Source: Acetobacter ascendens (GTDB lineage: Bacteria > Pseudomonadota > Alphaproteobacteria > Acetobacterales > Acetobacteraceae). From it: a stretch of DNA of 64,000 bases. The position numbers and the translations under genes are program-made. Shown one piece after another: positions 38,104 to 47,890 of this stretch. The notes beneath the pieces are model-generated. The model saw only the letters and a list, made by a program, of their open reading frames with translations. It was not told where the DNA came from and did not search any database. The stretch covers positions 1,349,501-1,413,500 of the forward strand of contig NZ_CP015164.1 of the NCBI RefSeq assembly GCF_001766235.1. The letters are read 5' to 3'. Position 1 is the first letter of the stretch. Every line of letters starts with the position of its first letter.

Positions 38104-38577
38104 ATGCCATCCAGCGATCTCGCCATCCCGTTCTTTGGCTATAAATCGCATGTTTCCATCGATCGGAAATACCGGTTCATCCGAAAATGGAAGACGACGG
38201 ATGCCGCTGCCAGTGATGGCGCGCGATTGAGAGAGGGGCTGTTAGATAAAACCAATACGGCCTCAAGCGTTTGGGCTGATACAGCTTATCGCTCAAAAGC
38301 GAATGAGGACTTCATGGACAAAGAGGGTTTTGTCTCAAAGGTTCACAGAAAAAAGCCGCATCTCAAGCCTATGCCCCGATATATCCAGAAATCAAATGCT
38401 GGAAAGTCCGTGATCCGATCACGTGTCGAGCATGTCTTTGCCGATCAGAAGTCACAGACGGGGCTGTTTGTCCGGACTGTCGGTATCAGTCGAGCCACCA
38501 TGAGGATCGGGCTCGCCAATATCGTCTACAATATGCGCCGCCTCCTCTTCCTCGAAAGATTGAACGCGAGCGCATAG
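38104..38577 (+). CDS. IS5-family transposase, C-terminal DDE frame
   Basis: This frame carries the second Asp (SSVWADTAYRSKANEDFM) and the catalytic Glu (RSRVEHVFADQKSQTGLF) of the DDE domain, with the family motif AIPFFGYKSHVSIDRKYRFI before them. Sequence similarity reaches back to 37960 in the same frame, so the ATG at 38104 is only the first methionine. The two frames together would give a transposase of about 360 residues. Confidence 0.85.
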   Translation: MPSSDLAIPFFGYKSHVSIDRKYRFIRKWKTTDAAASDGARLREGLLDKTNTASSVWADTAYRSKANEDFMDKEGFVSKVHRKKPHLKPMPRYIQKSNAGKSVIRSRVEHVFADQKSQTGLFVRTVGISRATMRIGLANIVYNMRRLLFLERLNASA

Positions 38578-39629
38578 CCATCCAGCGAGAGACAACTCCC
38601 AATCTGCTCAAAACGCAGACTGGACGCCATCGCAAAAACCGTCAATCAAATCGCCAAAATCCAGAAATTACCGGCCAAGCACATCAATCAAGGGTTCTTC
38701 GATCCCTCCACGTGATTGCGTGAAATACCAGCCTCTTCCAGCGCTCTATCAAACACTTTCCCCGCTGGCCCCACAAATGGACGGCCCGCCAGATCTTCCT
38801 GATCTCCCGGCTGTTCTCCAACAAACATAAGGGGCGTATTTTCTACCCCTTCCCCAAAAACCGTGCGGTTGGCAGGTTGCCATAAGGAACACGCTCTACA
38901 GTCCATGGCCTCTGCTGCTAGAGATGCTAAGGAAGGCGCTTGAGCAACATCCTCTAACGTCGGCACCAACATTGTGTTGGGATACCCCAACCATATGCCC
39001 TGCCCATCTTTCTGCCACATCTCAGCAGATACATGCTCAGCTTCTGCCTCACCCGGCGCAAAATGCAGCTGGTTTCCATCCCACCACATCCGCCGATAAG
39101 GAGTGATAACCTCCCACGGTTGGGCATCTCGCTCTATGCAGAAGCGTCCATTGGCTTCCACAATATAATTCTGCGGCGTGTAATGCAGGCTTTTACTTTG
39201 GCGCTGAAAACTGAATGTCGAAAAAGCCAGACGAAACTGTTCGGTTTCTTGTTTAACGCTTTGCACAAGCTTCCGAAGCTGCTGGATATCTGGATCTTCC
39301 CGTAAATCTTCCATATCCAGCAAGTCGTGTGTAAAACGGTAAACAACACGATATAAAAGCTCAAAACGCTCTGGGGGGTGCGCTTGTAATGCCTCCAACA
39401 CGGCCGTGACCAACTTGCGCGGAAGGTTAAGCGGCGCATCATTATCTGCGGAATCTGGCGCTTCCAATACCCAAGGTGTTTGCCCTTTGTCCGCAACACG
39501 CCAAGTTATACTCTCGGGGAGCACCTGCTTTTGCGTATAATGGCGCGTAGCAGCCCGCCATGTTGCCAGATCTACCTGATGTGCCAGAACAATCTCAACC
39601 ATCTCCGGCTCCCCTTATTTTTTAATCCG

Positions 39630-41180
39630 TCAGGCGCGCTTACGGTTTAAACGTCTGCGCAGGCTGGCCAATACATCTGCCAAGTCCATAACACCCAGAA
39701 CATGCAGCATACCGGCATAAAATATGCCCCCAGCCCCTACCATAACTGTCAGCCATATCAGCCGCATAAGAAAATGCGTCGGCAGCGGCAGCAAGGTTTC
39801 CATTCCAACAAGCAGCACCGCCATAACAGCGACACCCAGCCCTACTCGGCCAATACCACCCAATGTTTCTGGCGCAAGAAGCAGTGCATTTTTTTGCCGA
39901 AGTAAAAAAGCCAGCACAGCCACATTGATACAAGCAGCCAAACTACTCGCCAAAGGTGGCCCCATATGAACCAGCGGCTTCATGAACAGCAAATTGAGCA
40001 CAAAATTAAGCAGCAGAACGCCAATACCAATATAAACCGGCGTACGCGTATCGCCCCGTGCAAAAAATGCCGGAGAAAGAACCTTCACCATCACAAAAGC
40101 GGGCAAACCAATAGCATAAGCCCGCAAGGATTGTGCTGAGAGCAATGCGTCATGCTCGGTGAACGATCCGTGCCCGAATAGCACAATCATGATCGGCCCA
40201 GCCAACACCAACAAACCAGCCACAGCCGGAAGTGTCAGCAACAGGACATATTCAATAGACCGGTTTTGTGCAGCATGAGCTGCATCTGTTTCTCCTGCAG
40301 CTAAATGGCGCGTAAGAACCGGCAAAAGCGTAGTACCCGCAGCAGCCCCTAAAACCCCTAAGGGCAACTGATTAATCCGGTCTGCAAAATACATAAGGGA
40401 AACACTGCCTGCGGGAAGCAGTGTGCCAATAATGGTATCAATGGTGAGGTTAATCTGCCCTACCCCGCTGCCGATAAGCCCCGGCACCATACGGCGCAGT
40501 AACAGGCGGATACGGGGTGTAAGGGCAGGCCACAAAGGCGTAAGGCCAAAATGCGCACGCTCACACGCCCAGAACAACAACCCCAGTTGCGCAACGCCTG
40601 ATGCCGTTACCCCCCACGCCGCAGCGTAAGCAACATTTGGCAAAAAAGGAGATACCAGCAGAATGGCTGCAATACCCACCACATTGAAAGCCAAGTATGC
40701 AGCCGAGGCCACACCAAACCTATGTAAGCCGTTAAGAACACCCGCCAGCAAAGCCGCTGCGCAAATCAACACCAGATAAGGAAAGGTGATACGGCTTAAG
40801 CTGACCGCCAGGGCGTATCTATCTCCACTCTGTAAAAAGCCGGGAGCAATAACCTTAAGAACCTGCGGCATAAAAATTTCGCCCAGCACACATAAAAACA
40901 GCAGCCAGACCAGCATGACGCCTAATGCTCTGCGCGCAAAAAGCTGGGCTTCTTCTTTGCCTTCCCGTGTCAGCACAGAAGAAAACAAAGGCACAAATGC
41001 TGCGTTAAATGCTCCCTCTCCAAACAGGCGCCGAAACATGTTGGGCAGACGAAATGCAACTTGATAGGCATCCTGCAATGCCCCCGCCCCCATAAAGGCA
41101 GCCAGAAGCTGATCGCGAACAAGACCAAGAACACGGCTGAGCATTGTCCAGCCGCCAACGGTGAGGAAATTTTTGAGCAT
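39630..41180 (-). CDS. murJ: Lipid II flippase MurJ
   Basis: A 516-residue, 14-helix MOP-superfamily protein that flips the peptidoglycan precursor lipid II. The N-terminus GGWTMLSRVLGLVRDQLLAA and FRLPNMFRRLFGEGAFNAAF are diagnostic, and the FFARGDTRTPVYIG motif is in the second half. The gene is complete with normal length. The broken UdgX gene follows it 27 bases downstream, so the IS lies distal to murJ and should not be polar on it. Confidence 0.96.
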   Translation of the reverse strand: MLKNFLTVGGWTMLSRVLGLVRDQLLAAFMGAGALQDAYQVAFRLPNMFRRLFGEGAFNAAFVPLFSSVLTREGKEEAQLFARRALGVMLVWLLFLCVLGEIFMPQVLKVIAPGFLQSGDRYALAVSLSRITFPYLVLICAAALLAGVLNGLHRFGVASAAYLAFNVVGIAAILLVSPFLPNVAYAAAWGVTASGVAQLGLLFWACERAHFGLTPLWPALTPRIRLLLRRMVPGLIGSGVGQINLTIDTIIGTLLPAGSVSLMYFADRINQLPLGVLGAAAGTTLLPVLTRHLAAGETDAAHAAQNRSIEYVLLLTLPAVAGLLVLAGPIMIVLFGHGSFTEHDALLSAQSLRAYAIGLPAFVMVKVLSPAFFARGDTRTPVYIGIGVLLLNFVLNLLFMKPLVHMGPPLASSLAACINVAVLAFLLRQKNALLLAPETLGGIGRVGLGVAVMAVLLVGMETLLPLPTHFLMRLIWLTVMVGAGGIFYAGMLHVLGVMDLADVLASLRRRLNRKRA

Positions 41181-41317
41181 GACAGGATCAGTTCTTACTA
41201 CGCCGCAGGAAACTGCGCGACACTAACGAAAGTGTCAGAAAAAGATACGGGAATATGATCCTTATGCGGCATATCTGGTTATGGCATAGGCACGACCGCC
41301 ATAGCGCGATATGGTCT

Positions 41318-41360
41318 TATAATTAAGCTTATACTGGCCCCCAGCATACAAGATATGCTG
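41318..41360 (+). promoter_or_regulatory. Candidate -10 box and operator before AI-2E family transporter
   Basis: TATAAT stands at 41318-41323. About 18 bases later there is a perfect inverted repeat CAGCATA-CAAGA-TATGCTG (41342-41360), well placed for a repressor site downstream of a transcription start. No clear -35 box is seen and no regulator is assigned. Confidence 0.35.
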
Positions 41361-41406
41361 AAGATAGAATGTTATTGCGGAACCCCCTGGGAGAACACAC
41401 CGGAAT

Positions 41407-42528
41407 ATGCCCGATTCATTACCATCACAATTTCTTCCGGATTCACCACGCTGCTCTCTTATCAAACCAAGCCAGCGTTCTCGTCGGGGGCAGGAAATGG
41501 CGCGTACAGTTCTGGCGCTGTTTATTGTGGGAGTAGCCGTTTACACTATCCAAGGCTTTCTGCCCGCATTGGCGTGGGGAAGCGTTTTTGCCATTGCCAC
41601 ATGGCCGCTTTATACGCGCGCCTACAATAAATGGCCTCATGCAGCCTCTGGCACGCTTTTGCCCCTACTGTTTACGGCAGCCATGGCATTGCTATTTGTT
41701 ATTCCACTTACGCTTGTAACGCTGGAAGCTGTAGGAGAAGCCCAGAGCGCGCTAGGATGGGTATCTCACGCCCGTGAGTATGGGGTGCCTGTACCCGATG
41801 CCATTCACCGCCTACCTTTTGGTAGCGCCGCCATAAGCAAATGGTGGGAAGCACATCTTTCAGACCCGCGTGATCTTTCTGGCATGTTGGGTAATTTGGA
41901 TAGCAAAGGTGTGGCAGTTACGCGCGCGGTAGGTTCGCAGGTTGCGCATCGTGCCACATTGTTCTGCTTTTCCATCCTCACCCTGTTTTTTCTTTATAAA
42001 GATGGGCTTTCCATTATTCGCCAGTGCCGCGTAGTTTCATGCCGCGCTTTTGGTAAACGTGGAGAAAGCGTTGGCCGCCAGATTGTTGCTTCTATTCACG
42101 GCTCTGTTCAGGGGCTGGTGCTGGTAGGTATTGGGGAAGGTCTGCTGCTAGGCATTGTCTATGTATTTGCCCATGCACCACACCCCGCTCTATTCGGTGT
42201 AATTACAGCCGTAGCAGCCATGATTCCTTTTTGCGCCATGATAGCTGTCGGCTTAGTTTCCCTGCTTATTCTGGCGCAGGGCAGCTCCGTTGCTGCCATT
42301 ACAACCTTTTGCATTGGCGCTGTGATTATTTTTACGGCTGACCATTTTATCCGCCCTGCCCTTATTGGCGGCAGCACCAAGCTGCCTTTCCTTTGGGTGC
42401 TTTTAGGTATTCTGGGCGGTGCAGAAACATGGGGCCTGATTGGCCTGTTTATTGGCCCGGCTGCTATGGCGGCGCTTAATCTGCTGTGGTGCCGGTGGGC
42501 ATACGGAAACAACCCAAAAGCCAGTTAG
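41407..42528 (+). CDS. AI-2E/PerM family transporter
   Basis: A 373-residue polytopic protein of the AI-2E transporter (PerM/YdiK/UPF0118) family. Paired N-terminal helices (VLALFIVGVAVYTIQGFLPA, LAWGSVFAIATWPLYTRAY), a central soluble stretch and the C-terminal helices with PALIGGSTKLPFLWVLLGIL and LFIGPAAMAALNLLW are typical. Members include Na+/H+ antiporters and a proposed autoinducer-2 exporter; the substrate here is unknown. The start is at ATG 41407; ATG 41497 would give a product closer to the average length. Confidence 0.82.
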   Translation: MPDSLPSQFLPDSPRCSLIKPSQRSRRGQEMARTVLALFIVGVAVYTIQGFLPALAWGSVFAIATWPLYTRAYNKWPHAASGTLLPLLFTAAMALLFVIPLTLVTLEAVGEAQSALGWVSHAREYGVPVPDAIHRLPFGSAAISKWWEAHLSDPRDLSGMLGNLDSKGVAVTRAVGSQVAHRATLFCFSILTLFFLYKDGLSIIRQCRVVSCRAFGKRGESVGRQIVASIHGSVQGLVLVGIGEGLLLGIVYVFAHAPHPALFGVITAVAAMIPFCAMIAVGLVSLLILAQGSSVAAITTFCIGAVIIFTADHFIRPALIGGSTKLPFLWVLLGILGGAETWGLIGLFIGPAAMAALNLLWCRWAYGNNPKAS

Positions 42529-42570
42529 GCTTTTGGGTTGTTCTGCAACACTGATTTTTCAGAGAAAATA

Positions 42571-42644
42571 TCGGGCAGGCGGGATTCGAACCCACGACCC
42601 CCAGTCCCCCAGACTGATGCGCTACCAGACTGCGCTACTGCCCG
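42571..42644 (-). tRNA. tRNA-Pro (anticodon GGG)
   Basis: On the minus strand CGGGCAG pairs with CTGCCCG (acceptor). The D-arm contains AGCGCAGTCTGGTAGCGCA. The anticodon arm TCAGT-CTGGGGG-ACTGG gives GGG, and the T-arm reads CGTGGGTTCGAATCCCG. The discriminator base is A and CCA is not encoded. It lies between the convergent transporter gene and the merR end of the fatty-acid operon. Confidence 0.95.
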
Positions 42645-42708
42645 TTAAGTGTGGAGTGGTGTTTAGCAGGAGGCTTTCTGCAACACAACCCACCCCTGAC
42701 ACAATTTT

Positions 42709-43513
<805 letters not shown>

Positions 43514-43521
<8 letters not shown>

Positions 43522-43834
43522 GATCATGCTCCGCTTCTGCATCTAGCGTTTCGTGGTTTACTTCAGCGCGCAGAAGCTGACTCGGACGAAAGACCAAGAC
43601 CGAACGCGGCAAAATCGGAACTTCCTCACCCGTTTTCGGATTACGGCCGCTCCGCTGGCCTTTTTTCCTAACCGAAAAAGTGCCAAATCCGCTGATTTTA
43701 ACACTTTCGCCGCGTTCAAGAGCATCCATCACCGTCTCCAGAACATCTTCCAGAAGAACGGAGGATTCTTTACGAGACAGGCCAACCTGCTGATAGATCT
43801 GCTCTATCAAGGATGCACGAGTGACAGTTTCCAT
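43514..43834 (-). CDS. ihfA: Integration host factor alpha subunit
   Basis: 106 residues: [20 protein letters not shown], then [20 protein letters not shown] and [18 protein letters not shown], the IhfA arm and DNA-contact region. It pairs with IhfB (36740-37054). The C-terminus is acidic and histidine-rich (DAEAEHDHD) and overlaps the start region of the MerR gene. It follows fabH in the same operon. Confidence 0.96.
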
Positions 43835-43906
43835 AAAAAATAAAGTAACACGCTTACACGCCGCGTCAATTCATTCACGCAGTTGTGCTTACAATATGTT
43901 CTAAAA

Positions 43907-44872
43907 TTATAGCCTTACCAAAGCAGATCCCCATGTCAGGCCGCCACCCAAGGCTTCCATCAAAACCAGATCACCTTTTTGAATACGCCCATCGCGCACA
44001 GCCTCATCCAATGCCAAAGGCACAGATGCAGCCGATGTATTGGCATGCCGATCAACCGTTATCACCACCCGCTCAGCAGGCAGGTTCAGTTTTTTGGCAA
44101 CGCCTTCGATAATACGGATATTGGCTTGATGCGGCACCAACCAATCTACATCTGCGTAAGAAAGACCTTCAGCTTCCAGCGCTTCATCTACAGAAGAAGA
44201 AAGCTTACCCACGGCATGGCGGAACACATCACGGCCGCTCATTTTCAGATGCCCGCTTTTGTCCGGCTGGCCTACAGCACCATCCACATACAACAGATCC
44301 CCTGCTGTACCATCGGAATGTAAATGCGTGGAAAGAATGCCGCGATCACCCGGCTCATCCGAAGCGGAGAGCACAACCGCACCAGCACCATCCCCAAACA
44401 GCACGCAGGTTGCACGGTCTTCCCAATCCATAATACGGGAATACACTTCAGAACCAATAACCAACGCGTTCCGAATCTGGCCGGAACGGATAAACGCATC
44501 TGCCGTAGAAAGAGCAAAAATAAAGCCAGAGCACGCAGCCGCAATATCAAAGCCAAAGCCCTGCTTCATACCCAATGCAGCCTGAATACGTACAGCCGTT
44601 GCTGGAAAAGCTTGATCTGGCGTAGCTGTTGCTACAAAAACCGCATCAATATCTTCAGCCGTCAGCCCCGCATAATCCAAGGCGCGCCGTGCGGCCTCTG
44701 CGCCCATGCTAGCTGCCGTATCATTCGGCCCAACAAGATGGCGGCGGGTGATACCTGTGCGGGTTTTGATCCATTCATCTGATGTTTCAAGACGTTCTGC
44801 CAGCTCTGCATTGCTGACAACCCGATCTGGCAGGAAACCGCCAAACCCTACCAGAAGCGAACGTTTCGCCAT
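43907..44872 (-). CDS. fabH: 3-oxoacyl-ACP synthase III (KASIII)
   Basis: The enzyme that starts fatty-acid synthesis by condensing acetyl-CoA with malonyl-ACP. The catalytic Cys lies in FDIAAACSGFIFAL, the His in WLVPHQANIRI and the Asn in RHANTSAASVPLAL. The start is set at ATG 44872 (MAKRSLLVGFGGFLP); an ATG at 44887 is 5 codons longer. It follows plsX with 79 bases between. Confidence 0.96.
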   Translation of the reverse strand: MAKRSLLVGFGGFLPDRVVSNAELAERLETSDEWIKTRTGITRRHLVGPNDTAASMGAEAARRALDYAGLTAEDIDAVFVATATPDQAFPATAVRIQAALGMKQGFGFDIAAACSGFIFALSTADAFIRSGQIRNALVIGSEVYSRIMDWEDRATCVLFGDGAGAVVLSASDEPGDRGILSTHLHSDGTAGDLLYVDGAVGQPDKSGHLKMSGRDVFRHAVGKLSSSVDEALEAEGLSYADVDWLVPHQANIRIIEGVAKKLNLPAERVVITVDRHANTSAASVPLALDEAVRDGRIQKGDLVLMEALGGGLTWGSALVRL

Positions 44873-44951
44873 AAACCGTTCTTTCATTATCAGCCAACAG
44901 CATGCGGTAGCGACCCAACATGCCGCTACTGATCAGACAGTCTTGCACCAA

Positions 44952-46058
44952 TCAGGAAACGGGAACCGCTGGCTCGCGCTCCTCCGCATTTTGCTGGGGA
45001 GAGAGAAGTGCACTCATATGGGAAAGACGATCACGAATACTGTCATTAAATCCGTGCGTCACCATATCCATTGCCACATCAACCGCTGCGGTAAAACCTT
45101 CTGCATCCGTGCCGCCGTGAGACTTAACAACCACACCATTCAGGCCTACAAAAACGGCCCCATTGTAACGGCGTGGATCAAGCCATTCTTTCATGCGTTC
45201 CAAGCCCGGACGCACAAGCAGATATCCAATTTTGGAAACAATACCACGCTTAAATACGCGCCGCAGGAGAGTGGTTGCCATTTTAAGCACCCCTTCCCCG
45301 GTTTTAAGCGCGACATTTCCGGTAAAACCATCAGTTACAACCACATCGGTTGTGCCTGCGGTAATATCATGCCCTTCCACAAACCCGTGGAACTGCGAAG
45401 CCAAAGGGCTTTCTCGCAGGGCTTCTGCTGCTACACGCAGCTTTTCATCACCCTTCAGCTCTTCCGAACCGATATTGAGCAACCCGATAGAGGGTGCAGG
45501 CAGCCCCAACACGGCCTTGGCAAAAGCTTCGCCCATTACGGCAAACTCTACAAGGTTGCGCCAGTCACACGCCACATTTGCACCCAAATCCAGCATAACC
45601 ACATCACCCTTGATAGTCGGGCTGATGGCCGCCATGGCCGGACGGGAAATACCCGGAAGGGTTTTGACAACAATTTTGGCCAAAGCCAGCATGGCGCCGC
45701 TGTTACCAGCAGAAACCACACCACGGGCGCGGCCACTTGCCACGGCATCCATGGCAAGGCGCATGGACGATTGCCGCATCCGCAAAGCAGATGTTGGCTT
45801 CATATCCATTGGGATAGACTGATCCGTATGCCAGATGGTGCATATGGATGCAGCCTTAGGGTACTTTGCCAGCAAAGGCCGCAACTGGGCTTCATCCCCC
45901 AGCAGCAGCACCTTGATGCCTCGGTGCCGTTCAGCGGCGGCGGCGAGCCCGGCCACAACAACTTCCGGAGCCCCATCACCTCCCATTCCATCCACGGCAA
46001 GGCTGAACACCTCGTCCTGTTCAGAAAGGGAATTATCTGGAATCTCGGTCTTGTTCAT
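44952..46058 (-). CDS. plsX: Phosphate acyltransferase PlsX
   Basis: Makes acyl-phosphate from acyl-ACP for phospholipid synthesis. The signature LAVDGMGGDGAPEVVVAGL is at the N-terminus, with ALRMRQSSMRLAMDAVASGR, VSAGNSGAMLAL and GFTGNVALKTGEG further on. The start is set at ATG 46058 (MNKTEIPD); the frame is open to 46097. It forms the yceD-rpmF-plsX-fabH cluster common in proteobacteria. Confidence 0.96.
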   Translation of the reverse strand: MNKTEIPDNSLSEQDEVFSLAVDGMGGDGAPEVVVAGLAAAAERHRGIKVLLLGDEAQLRPLLAKYPKAASICTIWHTDQSIPMDMKPTSALRMRQSSMRLAMDAVASGRARGVVSAGNSGAMLALAKIVVKTLPGISRPAMAAISPTIKGDVVMLDLGANVACDWRNLVEFAVMGEAFAKAVLGLPAPSIGLLNIGSEELKGDEKLRVAAEALRESPLASQFHGFVEGHDITAGTTDVVVTDGFTGNVALKTGEGVLKMATTLLRRVFKRGIVSKIGYLLVRPGLERMKEWLDPRRYNGAVFVGLNGVVVKSHGGTDAEGFTAAVDVAMDMVTHGFNDSIRDRLSHMSALLSPQQNAEEREPAVPVS

Positions 46059-46145
46059 GCCTGCTTCTCTGCCATACCGCAGATGCCTTGCTCCCACAGA
46101 ACGCGCATCACGCTGTAATGCGCGCTTTACCGCAAACCCACGCTA

Positions 46146-46349
46146 TTAAGCGCGGACAGCAACCTTAAGTGCCTTACCAGAAGCAACCACTTCACGACCA
46201 TCGTAATGGCCACAATGGCTGCACACATGGTGCGGGCGCTTCAGTTCGCCACAGTTAGAGCATTCAGCAAAAGCTTCCACGTTCAGAGCTTCATGGCTGC
46301 GACGCATGCCACGACGTGAAGGCGAGGTTTTCTTCTTGGGTACAGCCAT
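46146..46349 (-). CDS. rpmF: 50S ribosomal protein L32
   Basis: 67 residues beginning [20 protein letters not shown]. The zinc-ribbon cysteines are present: [17 protein letters not shown]. It lies between the DUF177 gene and plsX, its usual place. Confidence 0.97.
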   Translation of the reverse strand: MAVPKKKTSPSRRGMRRSHEALNVEAFAECSNCGELKRPHHVCSHCGHYDGREVVASGKALKVAVRA

Positions 46350-46513
46350 GAGCCCGAGCCCCCTCTTGAAAAACGGTTTAAAAACGCCTGGCAGCGTGGT
46401 TTTTCACCCTACCAGACAACAACACAGGTTTATCACCAGACTGAGCCGGGGCCTCTAGCAGACAGCAAGCATTTTCGCAAGCAATCCAGAAAGAAAACCG
46501 TAGCGCGCCTAGA

Positions 46514-47068
46514 TCAGGCCTTCCCCGGTTTTAGCCAAGAGAGGGCTGCAAAGGGGTTCTGCTTTTCATCCTGCTCCCCTTCTTCCAGAAGCTTCTCTGC
46601 CTCTTCCTCACTCAGAACAAGACCCTCTGGTAGATCAATTTCTGGCGCATGTGGGTATGGGTCTAGATCAAGCGCAAACTGCTCTACAGCGGCTTCGCCC
46701 AGATCTATGTCCTGCCCTTCATACGGGATTTCATCAATAGCATCCAGATCTGGCTCATCCGGCTCTACAAACCATTCAGAAGGCACAAGCCGAACGTTGA
46801 ATGCTCCTGCCAGAACATCCTCAAAGTTTTCAAGGCTCACAACGCAGGTCTGCGTATAATGAACAGCCAGCGCCCCTTCTGCCTCTACTACACTGTGTCT
46901 GTCCGCCTTAAGCAGATATCGACACCGGAAAAGTGTAATTTTTGGCAAACCAAGGCGACGGGCAATCGCTGCACATTCCTGCTCTGTGGCTTCCACCGTC
47001 ACTGAAGTTTGCTGCCCTCCGATTCGGCGCAATGCCATTGGGCGGGAAAATTCTGGTTTTTCAGACAT
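46514..47068 (-). CDS. DUF177 (YceD-like) protein
   Basis: An acidic protein of the YceD/DUF177 family. The conserved segment YTQTCVVSLENFEDVLAGAF (the CxxC is reduced to one Cys) and the acidic EDPxxD-like run are followed by DLGEAAVEQFALDLDPYPHA. YceD relatives are linked to 23S rRNA or ribosome maturation and usually precede rpmF, as here. The start is ATG 47068, preceded by GGAGG; the open frame reaches 47215. Confidence 0.85.
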   Translation of the reverse strand: MSEKPEFSRPMALRRIGGQQTSVTVEATEQECAAIARRLGLPKITLFRCRYLLKADRHSVVEAEGALAVHYTQTCVVSLENFEDVLAGAFNVRLVPSEWFVEPDEPDLDAIDEIPYEGQDIDLGEAAVEQFALDLDPYPHAPEIDLPEGLVLSEEEAEKLLEEGEQDEKQNPFAALSWLKPGKA

Positions 47069-47314
47069 GGCAGCCTCCTGAGCTGGCAGAGGAAGATCGT
47101 TTACAGGTGCGCATACACTTACGGGTACAAACCCACCTGCAACGCTTTTTCTAATTGGGGCTTTTTGAAGGAAAGCTAAAGGGGGTAAAGTGCAAAAACG
47201 AACGGAAAAAACCATTCTGTAATTGACGCTTCGTATCAGTTTGAGGCATCCGACTGTTACATGGCCGCGATGTGCAGATGCCTTAAATGTTATACTTAGG
47301 GAAGCCCCAACCGA

Positions 47315-47878
47315 ATGAAGCAGCCACGCCAGAACAAAATATCACGCCTGCGGAATACCTGCGGCGCGTTGGCGGCAGTGATAGCACTTTCTGGCTGTGC
47401 CGTATTTGGGCCAACCCCCACGCTGCGTGGTTCCCTAATTGAAGCGGATGATTATAACCAGCTTATCCCCGGCGCCAGCACACGGGCCGATGCGCTGGAT
47501 TTGCTAGGCTCCCCCACCACCAAGGGAGCATTTGATGACAACACATGGATTTATATTTCCATGAGCACATATCTGATTCCCATGGATTTTCCCGGAATCG
47601 GTAAGCAGCAGGTTGTGGTGCTGAAGTTTGATGATGCAGGCAACCTTCAGAGCCTTCGCACACTGAACAAAAAAGATTCCCGCTCTGTGGCTATGATCAA
47701 CAGCATCACCCCTACGCCGGGCACAAAAATCAACATCCTGCAGCAGATTCTGGGGAACGTGGGCCGCTACAACCCCATGCAAAACATGATGGGCGCTGGT
47801 TCGGCTGGCGGTGGCGCTGGTGGTATGGGCATGAACAATCAGGGCCCAGGCCACTTTGGTTCCGGCAACTCTTTGTAA
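47315..47878 (+). CDS. bamE: BamE/SmpA-type outer membrane lipoprotein
   Basis: A signal peptide with lipobox IALSGC (Cys near residue 29), then the SmpA/OmlA fold: QLIPGASTRADALDLLGSPT, then WIYISMSTYLIPM and VVVLKFDDAGNLQSLRTLN. BamE is a lipoprotein subunit of the outer-membrane protein assembly machine. A glycine/methionine-rich tail of about 40 residues extends beyond the usual domain. It is divergent from the yceD operon, as in many alphaproteobacteria. Confidence 0.9.
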   Translation: MKQPRQNKISRLRNTCGALAAVIALSGCAVFGPTPTLRGSLIEADDYNQLIPGASTRADALDLLGSPTTKGAFDDNTWIYISMSTYLIPMDFPGIGKQQVVVLKFDDAGNLQSLRTLNKKDSRSVAMINSITPTPGTKINILQQILGNVGRYNPMQNMMGAGSAGGGAGGMGMNNQGPGHFGSGNSL

Positions 47879-47890
47879 CCACCAATGGGT

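Larger units (their letters stand above)
37420..38709 (+). mobile_element. IS5-family insertion sequence (1290 bp)
   Basis: The ends are imperfect inverted repeats: GGAGGGTTCTAAAAACCC at the left, and the right end complemented reads GGAGGGATCGAAGAACCC (15 of 18). A 4-base target duplication ACGT flanks it (37416-37419 and 38710-38713). Removing the element and one ACGT restores the UdgX reading frame exactly. The intact TSD and perfect target suggest a recent insertion. I do not assign an IS name. Confidence 0.88.
37046..39602 (-). pseudogene. DUF4130-UdgX fusion gene (uracil-DNA glycosylase type) interrupted by an IS
   Basis: The first part (38710-39602) encodes a DUF4130 domain (MVEIVLAHQVDLATWRAATR, FELLYRVVYRF) and the start of an UdgX-like domain: CRACSLW, FVGEQPGDQEDLAGRPFVGP, DRALEEAGISRNHV. 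The second part (37046 to about 37419) resumes at YVTNAVKHFRF and has NNRRLHQKPD, matching the KRRIH loop of UdgX, then VTVHPSYLLR. UdgX binds uracil in DNA through that loop's histidine and carries an Fe-S cluster; CxxC and two later cysteines are seen. The two parts join exactly across the IS. It follows murJ with a 27-base gap. Confidence 0.88.

Noticed and set aside
44706-46118. 470-codon plus-strand open frame
   Set aside because: It lies antisense to plsX and fabH, has low-complexity His/Arg/Gln composition and no recognisable domain; a shadow of the real genes.
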